Source: Diploscapter coronatus (Eukaryota > Nematoda > Chromadorea > Rhabditida > Rhabditidae). From it: a stretch of DNA of 64,000 bases. The notes under the pieces were generated by a model. The model saw only the letters and a list, made by a program, of their open reading frames with translations, made no database searches and had not been told where the DNA came from. The DNA is taken from contig OZ038423.1 in NCBI GenBank assembly GCA_964036155.1, positions 67,533,249-67,597,248 on the forward strand. The letters run 5' to 3'. The position numbers were made by a program, and so were the translations under genes. Of this stretch, positions 39,218-51,777 are shown in pieces; the first letter of the stretch is position 1, and each line of letters begins with the position of its first letter.

Positions 39218-41698
39218 CCATATGGCGCCATGTTTTGCATAAGGAAATTTCACTATTTCACTCTGGATGAAAGTGGATTGAATTAGACTTATAAAAAGAA
39301 GCTTCATCATAACTCTTGGTTCCAAACTTTGACCGTCTGTACAAATAAAGATGTTGAAGCATGAAATTTCAAGATATTGCAGAGGAGGCTTGTGGCCTTG
39401 CTATTTATGATGTTTGCTTCAGTTTGCAGGAATTTTATTTCCTTTGCTGAATTCAAGAATAAGTAGGTCGAATATGATGGATTGAAGGGTTGATGATAGA
39501 GATATCTTCTCCAGTTGCATCATTTTATTGAGAATGCAAGAATTTCATCACTATATCGATTTTTCATTTTTTGGCACTTCCTTTACAAAGATTTTCTTTG
39601 GGTAGGGATCATGTTCATACTTAGTTTTACTACGATTAACCTGAACCAAACGTTTTGTAGACTATTTAAAGTTATGTTCAAATCAGCGAAGTCTGCCAAG
39701 ATTAATAATCTCCACCTCTCTCAAATGACGTGTGAACGAAACACGATCGCTATCTCGATAGTCTGCCTCATCTGCTTCATTTATGCGAGTGGAATTGAAA
39801 TTGGTCAGAATGATTTCTTCAAATCTTTGAATAAGCTGACTGTCTACTAAGTTCGGAACTAGAAATCCATCTTGATTGATGTTACAGTTGGAAATTGAAG
39901 TTGAAAGAGGGTTGACTTGAAAAGCTGAAAAACTTTGGAGACAAACTATTCCTGCTATTCCTGATATAATAGATTTTAAATCAAAACTCGAAGCTTTTCA
40001 ATATAATTTTTATTTCCAAGTAGATTACGTCTAACCTACGTGCCTTGCATCATCTCTCTGATATCATTACCATTTCTATCTTTTAACTGGCCAAAAGAAA
40101 ATGTCAAGATGTCATTTCGAATATTTCAGCTTTAACCAATCTGCATAGATACTACTTTAACCTTCATTTATACGTGCCGCATTTCACCTTCATCAGTCCA
40201 ATTTTCCCACTAGTGTTGCAAGATTCTTTGTCTAGTTCCAAATTAATCGGACTGGTTATCACTTTCCCTATTTCCAGCGAGAGGCTAAAGAACTATTACT
40301 TTCTCTTATCTAAAAGCGCGAATAAACCGAATTACTAATGGCATTTTTCCGCCAAGACAACTTTTGATCTTCCTCATTACTTTGACAACGGAAAGCTGTA
40401 TCGGAAATGTACATTAGGCTGACAAATTGGAGTTTCGTCATTTGAAGAAATATTGTGTGAAAATGAGAGAGTGTTCTCTCATCTGTCTTATTACAAACTA
40501 CTTCTCCAAATTGCGAGATTCCGACATCGTGGCATTTTCGCATAAACCATTAGGCGCGTTGCGGAAAACTTCATATGCATAAGTATCTTAAACGATAGAT
40601 TGGAAACTTTACTTATGCCTTTACTACTACTATTATAATTGCATTATGACGCGTTAACCTTGGAGACAATACGACACAATGAAGAATGCAGCTTTTACTA
40701 CACTACAAGATTACAGCTTACTTCTGAAATGGATGATATTAACTTGGGTAAGATCCCATTTTCTTTCATCCTACGCTGAAAGATAGGCGGAAGGATAATG
40801 TTTAGGATATTGTTACTCAACTCCTTGACGATACTACTCCACTTGATTTAAAAGGATATTAAATTAGCATTGTCTCTGACATAAGTAGACCAGAAGCGAA
40901 GATGCCGATCAGAAAAAGCGAAGTCACGAGTCGACTCGTTCATGCGGAAATGCCATCGAAAGTCACCTCTGCTAAATTCGCTGATTTGATAATCGAGTTA
41001 GCCAATATCCGACAACTTGGAGGGAAATATTTGGAGGAATATTTTTTCTAGCTAGGGAATTCTTGAAATACAGTAAATTCTGTCACAATTTGAAAATTTT
41101 TGCCATTCATGATTTTAATTCCTGTAATCACATCCTATTAATATTCATTCGGTGATACTATTTTTAAAACTTGATTGTTAATTTAGTCTGGTCTTTCAGG
41201 ACTTTGATTATATTTCAATATCTCATTTTATTAAGCTTGGTTCCACGAAACTCTCGAATTAGCAGAAGCTTCCTTTCGAAAGCAAATAATTGTCATGACT
41301 TTCAGGGAGGAAAGCCTTCAAGAGATTCGCGGGTCTAGGTACTGATCGAAAAATAAAGAGGCGGCTTTTGATCAGCGGCAATCAATGACCGTTCCATCAA
41401 CCGAAGAATGGCGATAAAGCCTGAGAAAAAATGGATTTTTTCATTGTTTCGTGTTACGTAGAATATTTTATTAGTTTTTTTCCCTCCATTATTATCATTG
41501 ATTTCATTTTTTTTGTCGAATTAGCGTTCCAATTAGCTTGATGATAATACGCCCACTATCATGGACAGGTAGCCGTTGGCAAATAAAAACGATGCTGCCA
41601 ATGGGAAAAGATATTCTGTCATTTTTCTCATCAGAAAAAGAAAGCCACCTAGAGAGACAGACGGTGAGGAAAATGATAGTGATAATGAATACGTAGAT

Positions 41699-42170
41699 GA
41701 TAAGAGGAGAAAATAGATGTCTGAAGAAGAAAAAGGAAAGATGAAGCTGACAACGGCAGTAGCACTGAAAAACATTGGCAAAGGAAATTTATCACCTCGA
41801 TGGAAGCTGAAAAAATCAAAAGATGTAGACAGAAAAATACGTATGAAGAATGCCATGAATGAAATCATGAATAAATCCAGGGACCAAATTTAAACTATGA
41901 AATTTCTTCAAAATTTAAAAAATGAACGAGCAAGTGATAAGAGAGGAAAGTCTTCTGAAGAAACCAACGATAAAATGATAACGGCAACGACATGCGTTAA
42001 TACAGAAGTCTAGGAGAGGTTTATCATTCCGATGGTAAGATATAAAAAACAAAAAAGCCGTAGAATGCGTGGAAGAAGAGAAAAAGGAGAGATGAAGAAG
42101 GAGTAGTATAACCTGAGGGACTGAATTTTAATTGAGGAGTTTGAAAATTTCTGATAATTCATGCCGAAAT
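41699..42170. repeat. Degenerate purine-rich direct repeat, unit about 235 bp
   Basis: Two units (about 41699-41935 and 41936-42170) share GAAGAAG, GATAACGGCA/GACAACGGCA, TTTATCA..CGATGG and GGGAC..AATTT blocks in order. Strand asymmetry is strong (A/G on plus). Reading frames are broken, so this is either old satellite or a decayed coding relic. Confidence 0.5.
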
Positions 42171-42537
42171 AGGAGTTATCATTCAGAAAACTTATGAAAG
42201 ACCCTAGAATTCAAACTGAATAGAAAAGATTTAATAAACGAAGTATAAGTATTAGGTGTGGTGATTAAGATGAAAATTCTACAAATCTCCAAGAAAAATG
42301 ATGTGATTTGGAAAGAGGCAATAGAGAAAAGAAGGCAAAAAGCTCAAACGAATCCATAATTTTTCCGCAAAATAAGTTAACTGTTTGATTTTTATTGATG
42401 AACTTATTTTTTGTTCTTCAACTTTTTAGACACAATTATTCTCGTCTTATTGGAAAATGTATGTCTATAGTAAGGATACACGGGCGTGTGAGTCTTTGTT
42501 TGATGTCTAGTGGTGATCCCCTTATGTGCTTTGGGTA

Positions 42538-42608
42538 CAGAGCTGAGACGAAGTTTCGACTTCGACTTCGACTTCGAATTTGAAAATTTCAACTTCGTCT
42601 CAGCTCTG
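42538..42608. mobile_element. 71 bp hAT-like miniature element
   Basis: Ends are CAGAGCTGAGACGAAGTT and its inverse, flanked by a perfect 8 bp direct duplication TTTGGGTA (42530-42537 and 42609-42616). The 8 bp duplication and CAG-type termini match hAT superfamily insertions. The interior is a TTCGAC tandem. Confidence 0.85.
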
Positions 42609-43225
42609 TTTGGGTACAAGAGGCCTGCAGATTCTTTTTCTGAACGTTTTGGCAGGTCCCTGACGCAGTCACTTTGTCACGTTTGAGAATTCTGACTTGT
42701 GCAACACTTTTTGATTCACCCGATCAACTCTTTGGTCTCTTTCAACCCGTTCACTTGTGTCCCACCTCTTGACAATGCTCAGAAATGTTTGCTTCTTTGT
42801 CATCTAACCGTTATTCCGGGCAATTTTTATTGAAGTTTGAAAGAAGAAAAAAGGAAAACCCCGATCGAATGAGAATCGCGAGATTATAAACGGGCAATTT
42901 GAGGATGATAATATTCAAATTTGGTATCGTTTCTTTCCGCACTCCAGCAAAAGGCTACTTGTATTTTATTGTAAAAAGATCATCATGATTTTGCAAATAA
43001 AATTTCGTGCTTGAATTCTGATTTGGGGTAAACATGTAGACAAATTACATACAATTAGATGATGTGCTAAAAAGCCAGTTCGCACGCACCCATTTGAAAG
43101 TATCCATGTATTTATGGTGAACATCCTTAGAAACTGATATAAGCTTATAATTATACCCTTATCGAAAACAAAATCGGTACGCGAAAATTTTTGAAGCGAA
43201 ATATGCATAATCTTGAGAATCAACA

Positions 43226-46200
43226 ATGGATCATCCTCATATTAATAAAGATCTACCTCACCCTCCCAATCTAACTAACCTATTCTTGAGAAAACTCGAA
43301 GAAACTCCGTGGGCTTCCCATCAAAAATTCTTAGCTAGCACTAAACAGACCATTTACGATGTTAATGATTATTTGGATTATTTCTATGACCTTACTTTGG
43401 TGCCTAGCTATCTGATTCACATATTGTTCATCTATACCTTAGTAAAAGCCCACAAAATAGAGAGAACGGTATTTTAACTTGATATGCGATTTTAGCAACC
43501 TGAAAACTCGTTCCTTCGTTACCTATAGAACTCTAACCTTGTCTTTTCCTATTGCATATTATTTTAGGCATCAAAGTAACGAGCGTAACGAATTTTACAG
43601 ACTATCGTGACTTTCAATGATAATTTTCCCGTTATTATTTTCAGGGTTGTTGGCGGATCGCAAAATTACGATCCGATAAACTTTTAAGACAAAAAAACTC
43701 AACTCAGCCCGTCGGAACCAATAACCTTGATTATTTTTAGAGCTCCTATATCGGCATGCTTTACTTAATGGAAATTATGTCATTGATAAATTTATTCTAT
43801 TTCTCAAACTCATGCTTTTTCAATGGATACAGCGCAGGTGATCTCGATGATCCAGAGAACTATGTCTGTGGAGTAGGGTACATTCAATTTTTCATCAAAT
43901 ATACAGTGACGAGCAGACACCTAGGGAGTACTTTAGTCAAGCAAAAAAATTAAATTTTTCTCAATCTCAAACGAAACGAAATCGAAACATTTTCGTTTTA
44001 TGGCCCAAAACTGATCTAAATCTCATTTGGTCACTACCGAAACGAAATTTCATGACAGCTCTGATCATGAGAGGATTATGACGATCGTCTTCCCTAGGCT
44101 TGGTGGCGAGCAAAAATTTGGAAACGTTCGATATTTTTCAAGGCCTAATAGCTTTATAAAAAATAAGCAAAAATAAATCAAGCAGTCAGTCAAAGCATAG
44201 TGACGTAGAATGCTTAGCTTATTTTCTTTGTTGGACTGGGTTTTATATGGCTTACTTCCTAGCTACAATTTGTGGGATAAAATGGAGTGATCAGTTGAAT
44301 CACATGGGAAGCTCTTTTCGAAGGAACGAAAAATGAGCGGAATCAAAAGTGAGGAAAAATGGTAAATCGGAGTATTTATGCGGTGATCGAATTATGAGGG
44401 GGATATTTAGCTAGAAAGTCAGAAAGTTGCGATCCACTAAGTTGATTTTGGAAAATCTTGAAAAATATGGAAAATTTGTGAAATAGACATTTCATAACAA
44501 CCTGACTATTTGTGAAATGTTTAACCTACAAATTGTCACAAATTTAAACACAAATCAAGTTAGCGATATTTTGAAGAAAACGATTAACGAGTTCTAGCAA
44601 AAATATTGAGCGTTTCCAAACTTTTTTTGCCACTGAATATAGTAAAATTATTTGTATGCAACTTGGAAAATTTTAGATGTATGGTAACGCATTTTTTTAC
44701 TAAGTTACAAGCCAAAATATTCGGATATTCTATACTCTGTAGCTTGAATAATCCTTTCACAATACGATTAATGCACTATCTCGATTTTACACTTTGCATG
44801 CAGAGATTCATCATAATTCAAGAGTTCTCTATTCAAAAGAGTCTTGTTGTGAGGTAAGAATGCAAAAATGTAAAAAAAAAAAACAAAAAAACAAAATAAA
44901 CAGAATGTCATTGATCATTTCTTGCTAAAAGGACTATTTGCAAAACTTGTTGCGCTCGCTGCTGAGAATTAGTATGCGATTTGGTGAAGGTAGAGTTAAA
45001 GTTCTATAGGCAACGAAGTAACAAGTTATGTAGGTTGCCACTAAAATGGACAACCTGAAAAGGTAGTACCATGGTACCATACGAAATAGTGTAGAAAAAA
45101 AATTCTTTAGCCTACAATACCCTCTTCCTAACCTATACTATCTCGCACAGTACTACCGGAACTACTTTTCCAAATTGCTGCTAAAAATGCTTTTTAGAAG
45201 ACCGCTTTGTTTGGTCCCCTTCTTCGCCATAATTTCGTTTTTCTTCTATGAAAATTATCAAGAAACGCTAAAAGCTGGCCTATCAATGGGATATCCAAAT
45301 AATGAATATATGATCGTATTGAATGCGGTAAATGCTTTTTTTTTCGTAAATTCCATAAAGTACCTCATACTAATTCTTCTCAGTTAATTTGGCATTTGAA
45401 AACCTCATGGCATCAAGACATGAAATAGTGTGGGTAAAAGAAAGCATAATCTACCTAATCTTTCACTTATCTCATACTGTCCCGTCATGCCTTGATATCT
45501 TGATGTCATAAGTTCTACAACTTTTACAAACGATCATTAATTCTATGCAAAAGATTAAGTTTATTGAATCAATTTTAGATAGAATTAGTAATAAGAGCAA
45601 TAATGTCGATTGGATCACTTTCGGTATATATTTATTTATTTTTCCACATTCGTACAATCAAAGCAAACGCTAACAATCGAGTTAGCGCTACATTTCTCCT
45701 GCAGCTTATTCCATTCACATTCTATGAATTTGTAAGCTAATTTTTATTTCGATATTTAAGATCTTTATATTGTTATTATATTCATTTAAAAAGTGAGTTC
45801 TCTCTCTCTCTCTCTAGATCTCATTACACATATTCTTTTTGCTCAATATCTCACAGGATTTGCATCTTTTCCTAGCCGAGGAAATATAGGGATTGTCGTA
45901 AGATAATGTTAGACGAAAGTAGAATAAAAAGCATATCGAACGTCTTGTCCAGAGGCGGATTCCGACTTCGATTTTCAAGAAGTCGGAGTCTTAATCTGAA
46001 TTCCGACTGATATTTTATAATTTTCAAGTCGGAATAAAAATTTTGGCAGTCGTAGTCGGAGCCCGATCATGGGCTTGTCGTTAGAAGCGAATAATATTCA
46101 AGGTTATATAGAAATTTTATTTGGATAATAATTTATTTTTAATGCAATTTTCCATTTAATACATTTTGTTTGACAATAATAAAAAAAATATGTTATATTT

Positions 46201-46595
46201 AGTTAGATGTAATCACTCAAGCCTACAAAGTGACAACCGACATATGGAAAACTGAGTACAACTATATATTTAGTGATTTTATCATATACAATAGATATGT
46301 AAACAATAACAAGGATGATGAAACGATAAATCAATTATATTTAAATTTCTCTTTTTATAGTTATGTTAATCAAGTAGTTTTAACCAATCGTCTAGAAGGA
46401 TACTCTGGTTATTTTACAAACATTTGCATTCCGTGGGCATTCATCATTTGTAACGGAGGTAAACGAAGAATCGTTTATGAACTGATACCGAAGAGAATAC
46501 GAAATTGGATTGAAAACTTCAAATGGAGAGGATACAAACGAAATTCAAACGTCATCCACATTTTTGTTACACATCGATCTAACCCTAAATCTTAG
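43226..46595 (+). CDS. Serpentine (7TM) chemoreceptor-like gene, incomplete model or pseudogene
   Basis: Exons that chain in phase: 44677-44853, 45198-45327, 45579-45731 and 46203-46595 (stop). A first exon 43226-43468 and a second at 43741-43837 or longer lie upstream, but I could not join exon 2 to 44677 in frame, so an exon is missing or the gene is broken. Hydrophobic segments include PSYLIHILFIYTLV, SYIGMLYLMEIMSLINLFYF, LCLVPFFAIISFFFY, IMSIGSLSVYIYLFF and ICIPWAFIICNGG followed by a basic tail KRRIVYELIPKRIRNWI. This layout is that of nematode serpentine chemosensory receptors, which detect odorants in sensory neurons. The class is not certain; it differs from the SRT gene next door. 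Two foldback elements sit in its introns. Confidence 0.6.
45050..45179. mobile_element. Foldback element, GAAATAG-core family
   Basis: ACAACCTGAAAAGGTAGTAC and ACGAAATAGTGTAG mirror CTATACTATCTCGCACAGTA and GAACTACTTTTCCAAATTGC. Lies in an intron of the 7TM gene, ending just before the exon at 45198. Confidence 0.65.
45400..45510. mobile_element. Foldback element, GAAATAG-core family
   Basis: ACCTCATGGCATCAAGACAT then GAAATAGTGTGGG pairs imperfectly with CTCATACTGTCCCGTCATG and CTTGATATCTTGATGTCAT. Intronic in the 7TM gene; more diverged than the other copies. Confidence 0.5.
45799..45815. repeat. (TC)n microsatellite
   Basis: Short TC run in an intron of the 7TM gene. Confidence 0.85.
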
Positions 46596-46632
46596 AATTT
46601 ACAACTTCTGTTTGCTGTGAATGGATTTTTAC

Positions 46633-46766
46633 GGGCAACCTGGAAAAGTAGTAGAGTAGTTGATCAAAGAAATAGTATAGGGTTAGGGGAGAGTAGGTTA
46701 GGTTAGAGAATAGTTTCCTATACTATTTCCCTGATCAACTACTCTACTACTTTTCCCGATTGCCCC
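46633..46766. mobile_element. Foldback element, GAAATAG-core family, near-perfect arms
   Basis: The left arm GGGCAACCTGGAAAAGTAGT, AGAGTAGTTGATCA and GAAATAGTATAGG is mirrored by CCTATACTATTTCCCTGATC, ACTACTCTACTACTTTTCC and GATTGCCCC. Arms of about 49 bp with few mismatches make this the best-preserved copy. It lies between the convergent stops of the two receptors. Confidence 0.8.
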
Positions 46767-46882
46767 ATTTATACTCTTCTTTGAAATTTATTCAGAATAA
46801 AAAATAGAAATTATTCCATCCACGCGTAGAAACAAATTCAATAAAATACAAATACGAAACTTTTCTGTAGATAATGAAAATT

Positions 46883-49800
46883 TCAATATTGGAAGTCGTC
46901 TGTTAATTCTCTAGCACTGCTCAAATTGGTGGCCTTCGAATTTGTTATCATTACATTTGAAGACGATCCTATATTTGATGGAATGATGGATTTCTTCTTC
47001 AAGCCCAAAAGTCGAAGAACGCCTGTTCTTATTGTGCGGTTCAAGCTGATGTAGATTACTGCAGGAGCACCTAAATATTATTTTATAGTGGATTTAGTTT
47101 TGTGGGACCTTTCTTAGTTCCTACCATGCCCAACCTGCCAAGTCATTTCAGCAACAATAATCAGCCACTCTGGAACGGGTATGAATTGCATCAACACATA
47201 AATGACTGATGCTATCATATTGATCATGCACATTAGAGTCGACTGGATAAAAATCTAAAATTTCGAATTCATTTTCATGCACATAGGTAATTTGAAACTA
47301 ATCCTGAGGAAGTGATAGTCAAAATCGGGGATGTGCGAAGTCCGTAAGATTGGGAACCTGACTTGACTTTGGACTTCCAAATTTTCCAAAATCCGGACTC
47401 AAACTTGATTTTGACTCGCTAGCAAGTCCGCACTCACATCCCTGATTAAAAGCAATACACCTATCATATTTACTGCCCTATATCATACGTTAGTTTTTTA
47501 TCAAATTATTATTGACAATAAATGATTGCCCAAGACAAACTGAGTGGGCCTATTAGATGCAGTGCTTACGGATTTATGAGATCGAAATCCCGCTGCAGTT
47601 GAGGCTCTTCGAGATTTCAGATAAAGCGCAATGCAAAGAAATCCATAGAGAAAACATGTCAGAAACACGATACTGAAGTTGTTGATTGTATGAGGCACAT
47701 TTGCATACTGAAATTAACGATGTAAAAATTCTACATATGAAGACATGAAATGAGTCATACCAGCATCGGATCGCTATTGTTGAAAAGGAACGGATCGAAG
47801 AACCAAGCTTGATATCTCGACGAAAATGCAACCGTGGGAGTGAAGAAGAAGAAATAACTGCCGTACAGAATTGGAAATATCAGGATTATGCTGGTGCGGT
47901 ATCTGGAGATGATTTCTCTGTATGAGCAAGATGTTGATTATTATTCAAATAATAAATTTATCTATTTTATCGTGGATATCCTAGATGCGAGGATATTTTC
48001 AGGGCTCGATAAGTATAAAGCGTTTTAAAATCTACCTATCCTTTACCTGCAAATGCTCTATCACAACACAATCGAGTTTTATCGTTACGTAGTAAGAGTA
48101 CCTAGGACAAGCAGGTGTGTGTATATGTGTGGCTAATATTTTCAAAAATCTTAATCCTAAGACGAATTGAGTCTCCGTCGCTCCAGTCCAGGGAGTATCC
48201 TATATACTAGCTAGACTATAGGACCATGCGAGATAGATGCTAGCTAGTCTGACTTATGGCATGCACACCCAACTATTAGATGATCTACAAATAATGCTAG
48301 AAAATATAAGCCTACCCCTTGAAGTACATTTCTCCCAGTGACGGATGCAATATGTCAAGAATTCGATTGATAACGAGGATCAGACAGATCATGCAGGCAG
48401 TACACCACGCAGCTAAAGTCCTTTCATTTTGTTGCAAATCTTTATCAGTGCTTTTTGGGAATCTACACCCCCTTGTATATCACACCCTCTTTTTATTAGT
48501 CTCTCCCAAAAATAGTGAGGTATACAAGGGAGTGTGGTTCTCAGAAGGGGCTCCTACTATTCGTCACTGATAAGTCAAGTCACGTTTATTATTGTCACGA
48601 ATAAATGTTAATCTGTTCATTCAAACCCTAAAACCTATCCAATGATAAATAGTAAACGCGACAAGTAGAATGAGCCCCAGGAGACCCTTTATCAGAGCTT
48701 ACCCACTGCCAAAGAACCAATTGGGTACATTATATCTGGATGAGTGCAGAAAACAGCTCCTTCGATCAGAAAATATCCAGAAATTATCGAGCCAGCAACT
48801 AAATTTGAATATTTTAGCAAGGGATTTATTGTTTTCTTGCTTCCGCTTATCTACCGTCTTGATAAGAATAGTTAATGGTTTGAAACATTGAATAATGCTT
48901 CATCCTCATTCATTTCTATATTTTTTTTTTCATTTTTATAAGGGCATAATTCGAAAATATGACAGAACGCTGACAAAAATTTCCTAAGAAAATAGGCATT
49001 GGGTATCAGGGACGCTACGGAATTTCGTTTCGTTTTAAAATTTCAATTTGCGACGTCCCTGTTGGATACTGTATCTTATGTGTATTAACAACTCTTCTAA
49101 TGGAATGAGTTGTGATTATCTAGTTTACTCGCAGAAGAATTGTATGAATCGTAAGCATTCGAGGTAGGAAACTTGCATCAGAGTTCAAGAAAATTTTGAA
49201 TCATATCTGAGCCAAAAACTTTCTTTCAACCCTCGCATGGTCTAATCTCTTTTATAATATATTTTGAAAGAAATATAGTCACAACTGAATAAGAAAAAAG
49301 GATTTACATCTTGTTGGAACCTACAGACACTTACATTTTTCTAATCTGATGAAAGTGACTTTTGGAATTATTCGACATTTTGGTCTACTGAAATGAATTG
49401 TGGAGAAAAATTTTCTGCTCAACCATCAATTTAACTCAAAAATGTTCCTATCCATTTAATTTGTTGTAGCCAAATGAAGAGGGAATTTGGCAATTTGTAA
49501 ATATCTTGACATTATAGTGTGCGCAAATAACCTAAAAAGTGGATACAATTAGATGTCAGTAGCCTATTATCTAGTGGTTATGATTGATGTGACTGAAATT
49601 TCTTCTATTATCCATAGCAATGACTGCCCGAACCAAACTTTACCAAGTGTCTTGAGATTTGAGGATTAGAGCAGTCTATAAGATCTAACTCCCTTGCAGA
49701 TGAAACGTAGACTTCTCTAGTAAAAGGCGTCTATTGAAGTTGTAATGTAGTGAAGACTCGTTTGTACACGAGATTAACTGAAGATGTGGGGAATTGGTAT

Positions 49801-50661
49801 TTATGTGTTTGGGAGAGGAGGATAAGATTCGAATTTGGTATCGCTGGAGCCGCGTTACCAACTTGTCAAAAGATTTTCACCATGCCATTATGTTAAAGGT
49901 TTACAGATTGGGCATGCTTGCATTTAATAAGGACGACTTCAGTAACTCTTTAATAGACAAAACAAAACAACATCCAAGAATTTTTGATATTTTCAATCAT
50001 TTTCGTCTTAATCTTTGGTTACCCGTCCTCAAACCTCACTTACAAATTGCACAGAGGTCGACAAACCCGAGAAGGAACATGATTTTATAGCAGGACAGAT
50101 GAATTAGCTCCTTGGATGCGATCACGATCAGGCACATGATGTAAATGATCTGAAACACGTGCGTAGACACTAGTTTTTTGCTCCTCTAAAGATGTTTGAT
50201 AATTCTCAATTTTCAAAGTTACATTCATTTTTGTTGATTCAATTCAAACAATTTACCATGATGACGATACCGTACGCCATTGTGAATGCACCACTAATTG
50301 GATGCTTTTCTCCATTCATTTCTGCCCATTCTTCTGGAGTATGAGCACTAAAACGATTATTATTTTTATTCTTGATAAGTTCGAGACATTATCGGTAAAA
50401 AGTTTGGTCTAATTTTCTCTGATTGGATTTAGAGTCCAACGATAGAAAATTCTGAACTTTGAATACCATTCGCTCTTTAAATATCTTTGAATTGAGAATT
50501 TGAGCTTTGGCATTCAACTAATTTTACACAAGATGAACCTTGATAAGTAGTCATTAACATCATTTTAACTGTAAGACTACGTAATGAAAGTGGAAATGCC
50601 CAAACCTGCAATTATAGAGGGGATTGTTCTGAACACCGCCAAGTCTGATCACCGATTCCAT
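46883..50661 (-). CDS. Serpentine receptor class T (SRT) chemoreceptor
   Basis: Nine minus-strand exons: 50661-50606, 50347-50257, 50149-50044, 48798-48703, 48412-48316, 47917-47761, 47707-47570, 47254-47125 and 47070-46883. They sum to 1059 nt, 352 residues, the usual SRT length. SRT hallmarks are present: NNPLYNCSAHTPEEWAEM near the N-terminus, HPISGAFTMAYGIVIMIIYI (TM1), LIHLSCYKIMFLLGFVDL (TM2), GAVFCTHPDIMYPIGSLAVA (TM3), VINRILDI (TM4 start), and HGAPAVIYISLNRTIRTGVL at TM7. These receptors sit in sensory cilia and are thought to bind environmental chemicals. All frames are intact. The first intron uses a GTTTGG donor. Small hAT-like foldbacks occur in two introns. Confidence 0.9.
47326..47444. 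mobile_element. Foldback element with CAGGGATGTG-type ends
   Basis: CGGGGATGTGCGAAGTCCG on the left pairs with AAGTCCGCACTCACATCCCTG on the right. Intronic in the SRT gene. I see no clear target duplication. Confidence 0.55.
49007..49061. mobile_element. 55 bp hAT-like miniature element
   Basis: Starts CAGGGACGCTACG and ends CGACGTCCCTG, with flanks TTGGGTAT and TTGGATAC (6 of 8 identical). CAGGG termini and an 8 bp flanking repeat suggest a hAT-type relic. It lies in an SRT intron. Confidence 0.55.
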
Positions 50662-50779
50662 TAAGAAGTTTTTTCGCCTAAACTATAGTAATCACAAACA
50701 TAGAATTCTATAAATCATTGTGAAAGAATAACGATGATAATGCTCAGTGTTAAGCTAAATATTCGAATTATCGCGGATG

Positions 50780-50990
50780 TAAGCAACTCTCTGACTTACT
50801 TCTCTAACCCACGAAACTCCGCCCCGGTACTCTCTCATTGGTATATAAAGTGCCGACCGGCCCCTTCCCTCAATCTCAATCCTATCTCTCCAGTTGTCCC
50901 GTACACCTTATACTGTTGTATTGAATAAGTAATAAAGTGTATCAAGCTATCCCTGAGTAGTTCGGTTTTACTGTCCAATCAGTAAATGAA
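50780..50990 (+). mobile_element. LTR-like promoter/poly(A) module, possible solo LTR
   Basis: GTATATAAAG at 50841-50850 is followed within about 90 bp by AATAAAGTGT at 50931-50940, a compact promoter plus poly(A) signal without a gene between, as in retrotransposon LTRs. The stretch is CT/GC-richer than its surroundings. I could not find clear ends, and no second copy is in this window. Confidence 0.35.
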
Positions 50991-51192
50991 GGATAATTCT
51001 TCTTGCTCAGGGCAATTTCTAAGCCTCGTGATATTGCAACATCATGACATGCAAAAACAATGTGGCAAAAGGGCCTTCAACCTATCCTATACTATTTATC
51101 ATGTTACCAATATCATGAATTTTACAAATGACTCATTCTCGACTAAATTGAAACAGCTATTGCTAGAAATATATCTCGATGACAGAGGAGTG

Positions 51193-51306
51193 CTACGAAA
51201 GTGCACAGGTTCACACTTTGACGAAATAGTATGCGGAAAGTGGAGTGCCTATTTTTGGGCCCTACCCTAACCCTATACTCTATCCCAAAGTGCGAACTTT
51301 CGTAAC
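51193..51306. mobile_element. Foldback element, GAAATAG-core family
   Basis: TACGAAAGTGCACAGGTTCA and CACTTTGACGAAATAGTATG mirror CCTATACTCTATCCCAAAGT and GCGAACTTTCGTA. Related flank material at about 51000-51110 may be a second decayed copy. Confidence 0.6.
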
Positions 51307-51777
51307 CACCATAACAGAACTTAAAACTTCTGACACTGCAATATCAACCAGGCTATGAGTTATTTCAGCCAGTTTTCTTTTCTCTATTCTATAATATTGA
51401 TGAGACTTTAAAATTCGTCATCAGTGTCACGGCTCTAAGCTCTGCTCAATGAGTAAAGGTTGAAGGATCTTTATCATAAAAGTATTTATTTAAAGCTGAT
51501 ATTCTGCAGCTGTTGAAAGTTTAAGAGTGCGAATGAGACGTTCAGGACTTCTATGCCGGCAAACAATTGGCTCTCTTTCATTATTGTAGTCATTATTTGC
51601 TGCATGTTCATAGATGATAATGCATTGAACATTCGGATAACATTGGGATTATTCTACAAATAAATTATGTGAGATAAGTGAATAAAAATGATTATACTCC
51701 TCGTAATTTTACACATAACAAAAATATTATTTAGATTTCTATTTCCATGAATTTTTAGACTGTCATTGTGGGTCCAA

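Larger units (their letters stand above)
37555..43225. other. Gene-poor region with transposon relics
   Basis: I find no supported gene in this 5.7 kb. It contains a foldback element (39101-39217), a degenerate purine-rich direct repeat (41699-42170) and a 71 bp hAT-like element (42538-42608). Open frames at 39515-39850 (+) and 41533-41868 (-) lack motifs. Confidence 0.5.

Noticed and set aside
39515..39850. 111-codon plus-strand open frame with hydrophobic segments
   Set aside because: The hydrophobicity fits AT-rich DNA read in any frame; no start context, splice partners or motif.
41533..41868. 111-codon minus-strand frame rich in Phe and Ser
   Set aside because: It is the complement of the purine-rich repeat, which explains both openness and composition.
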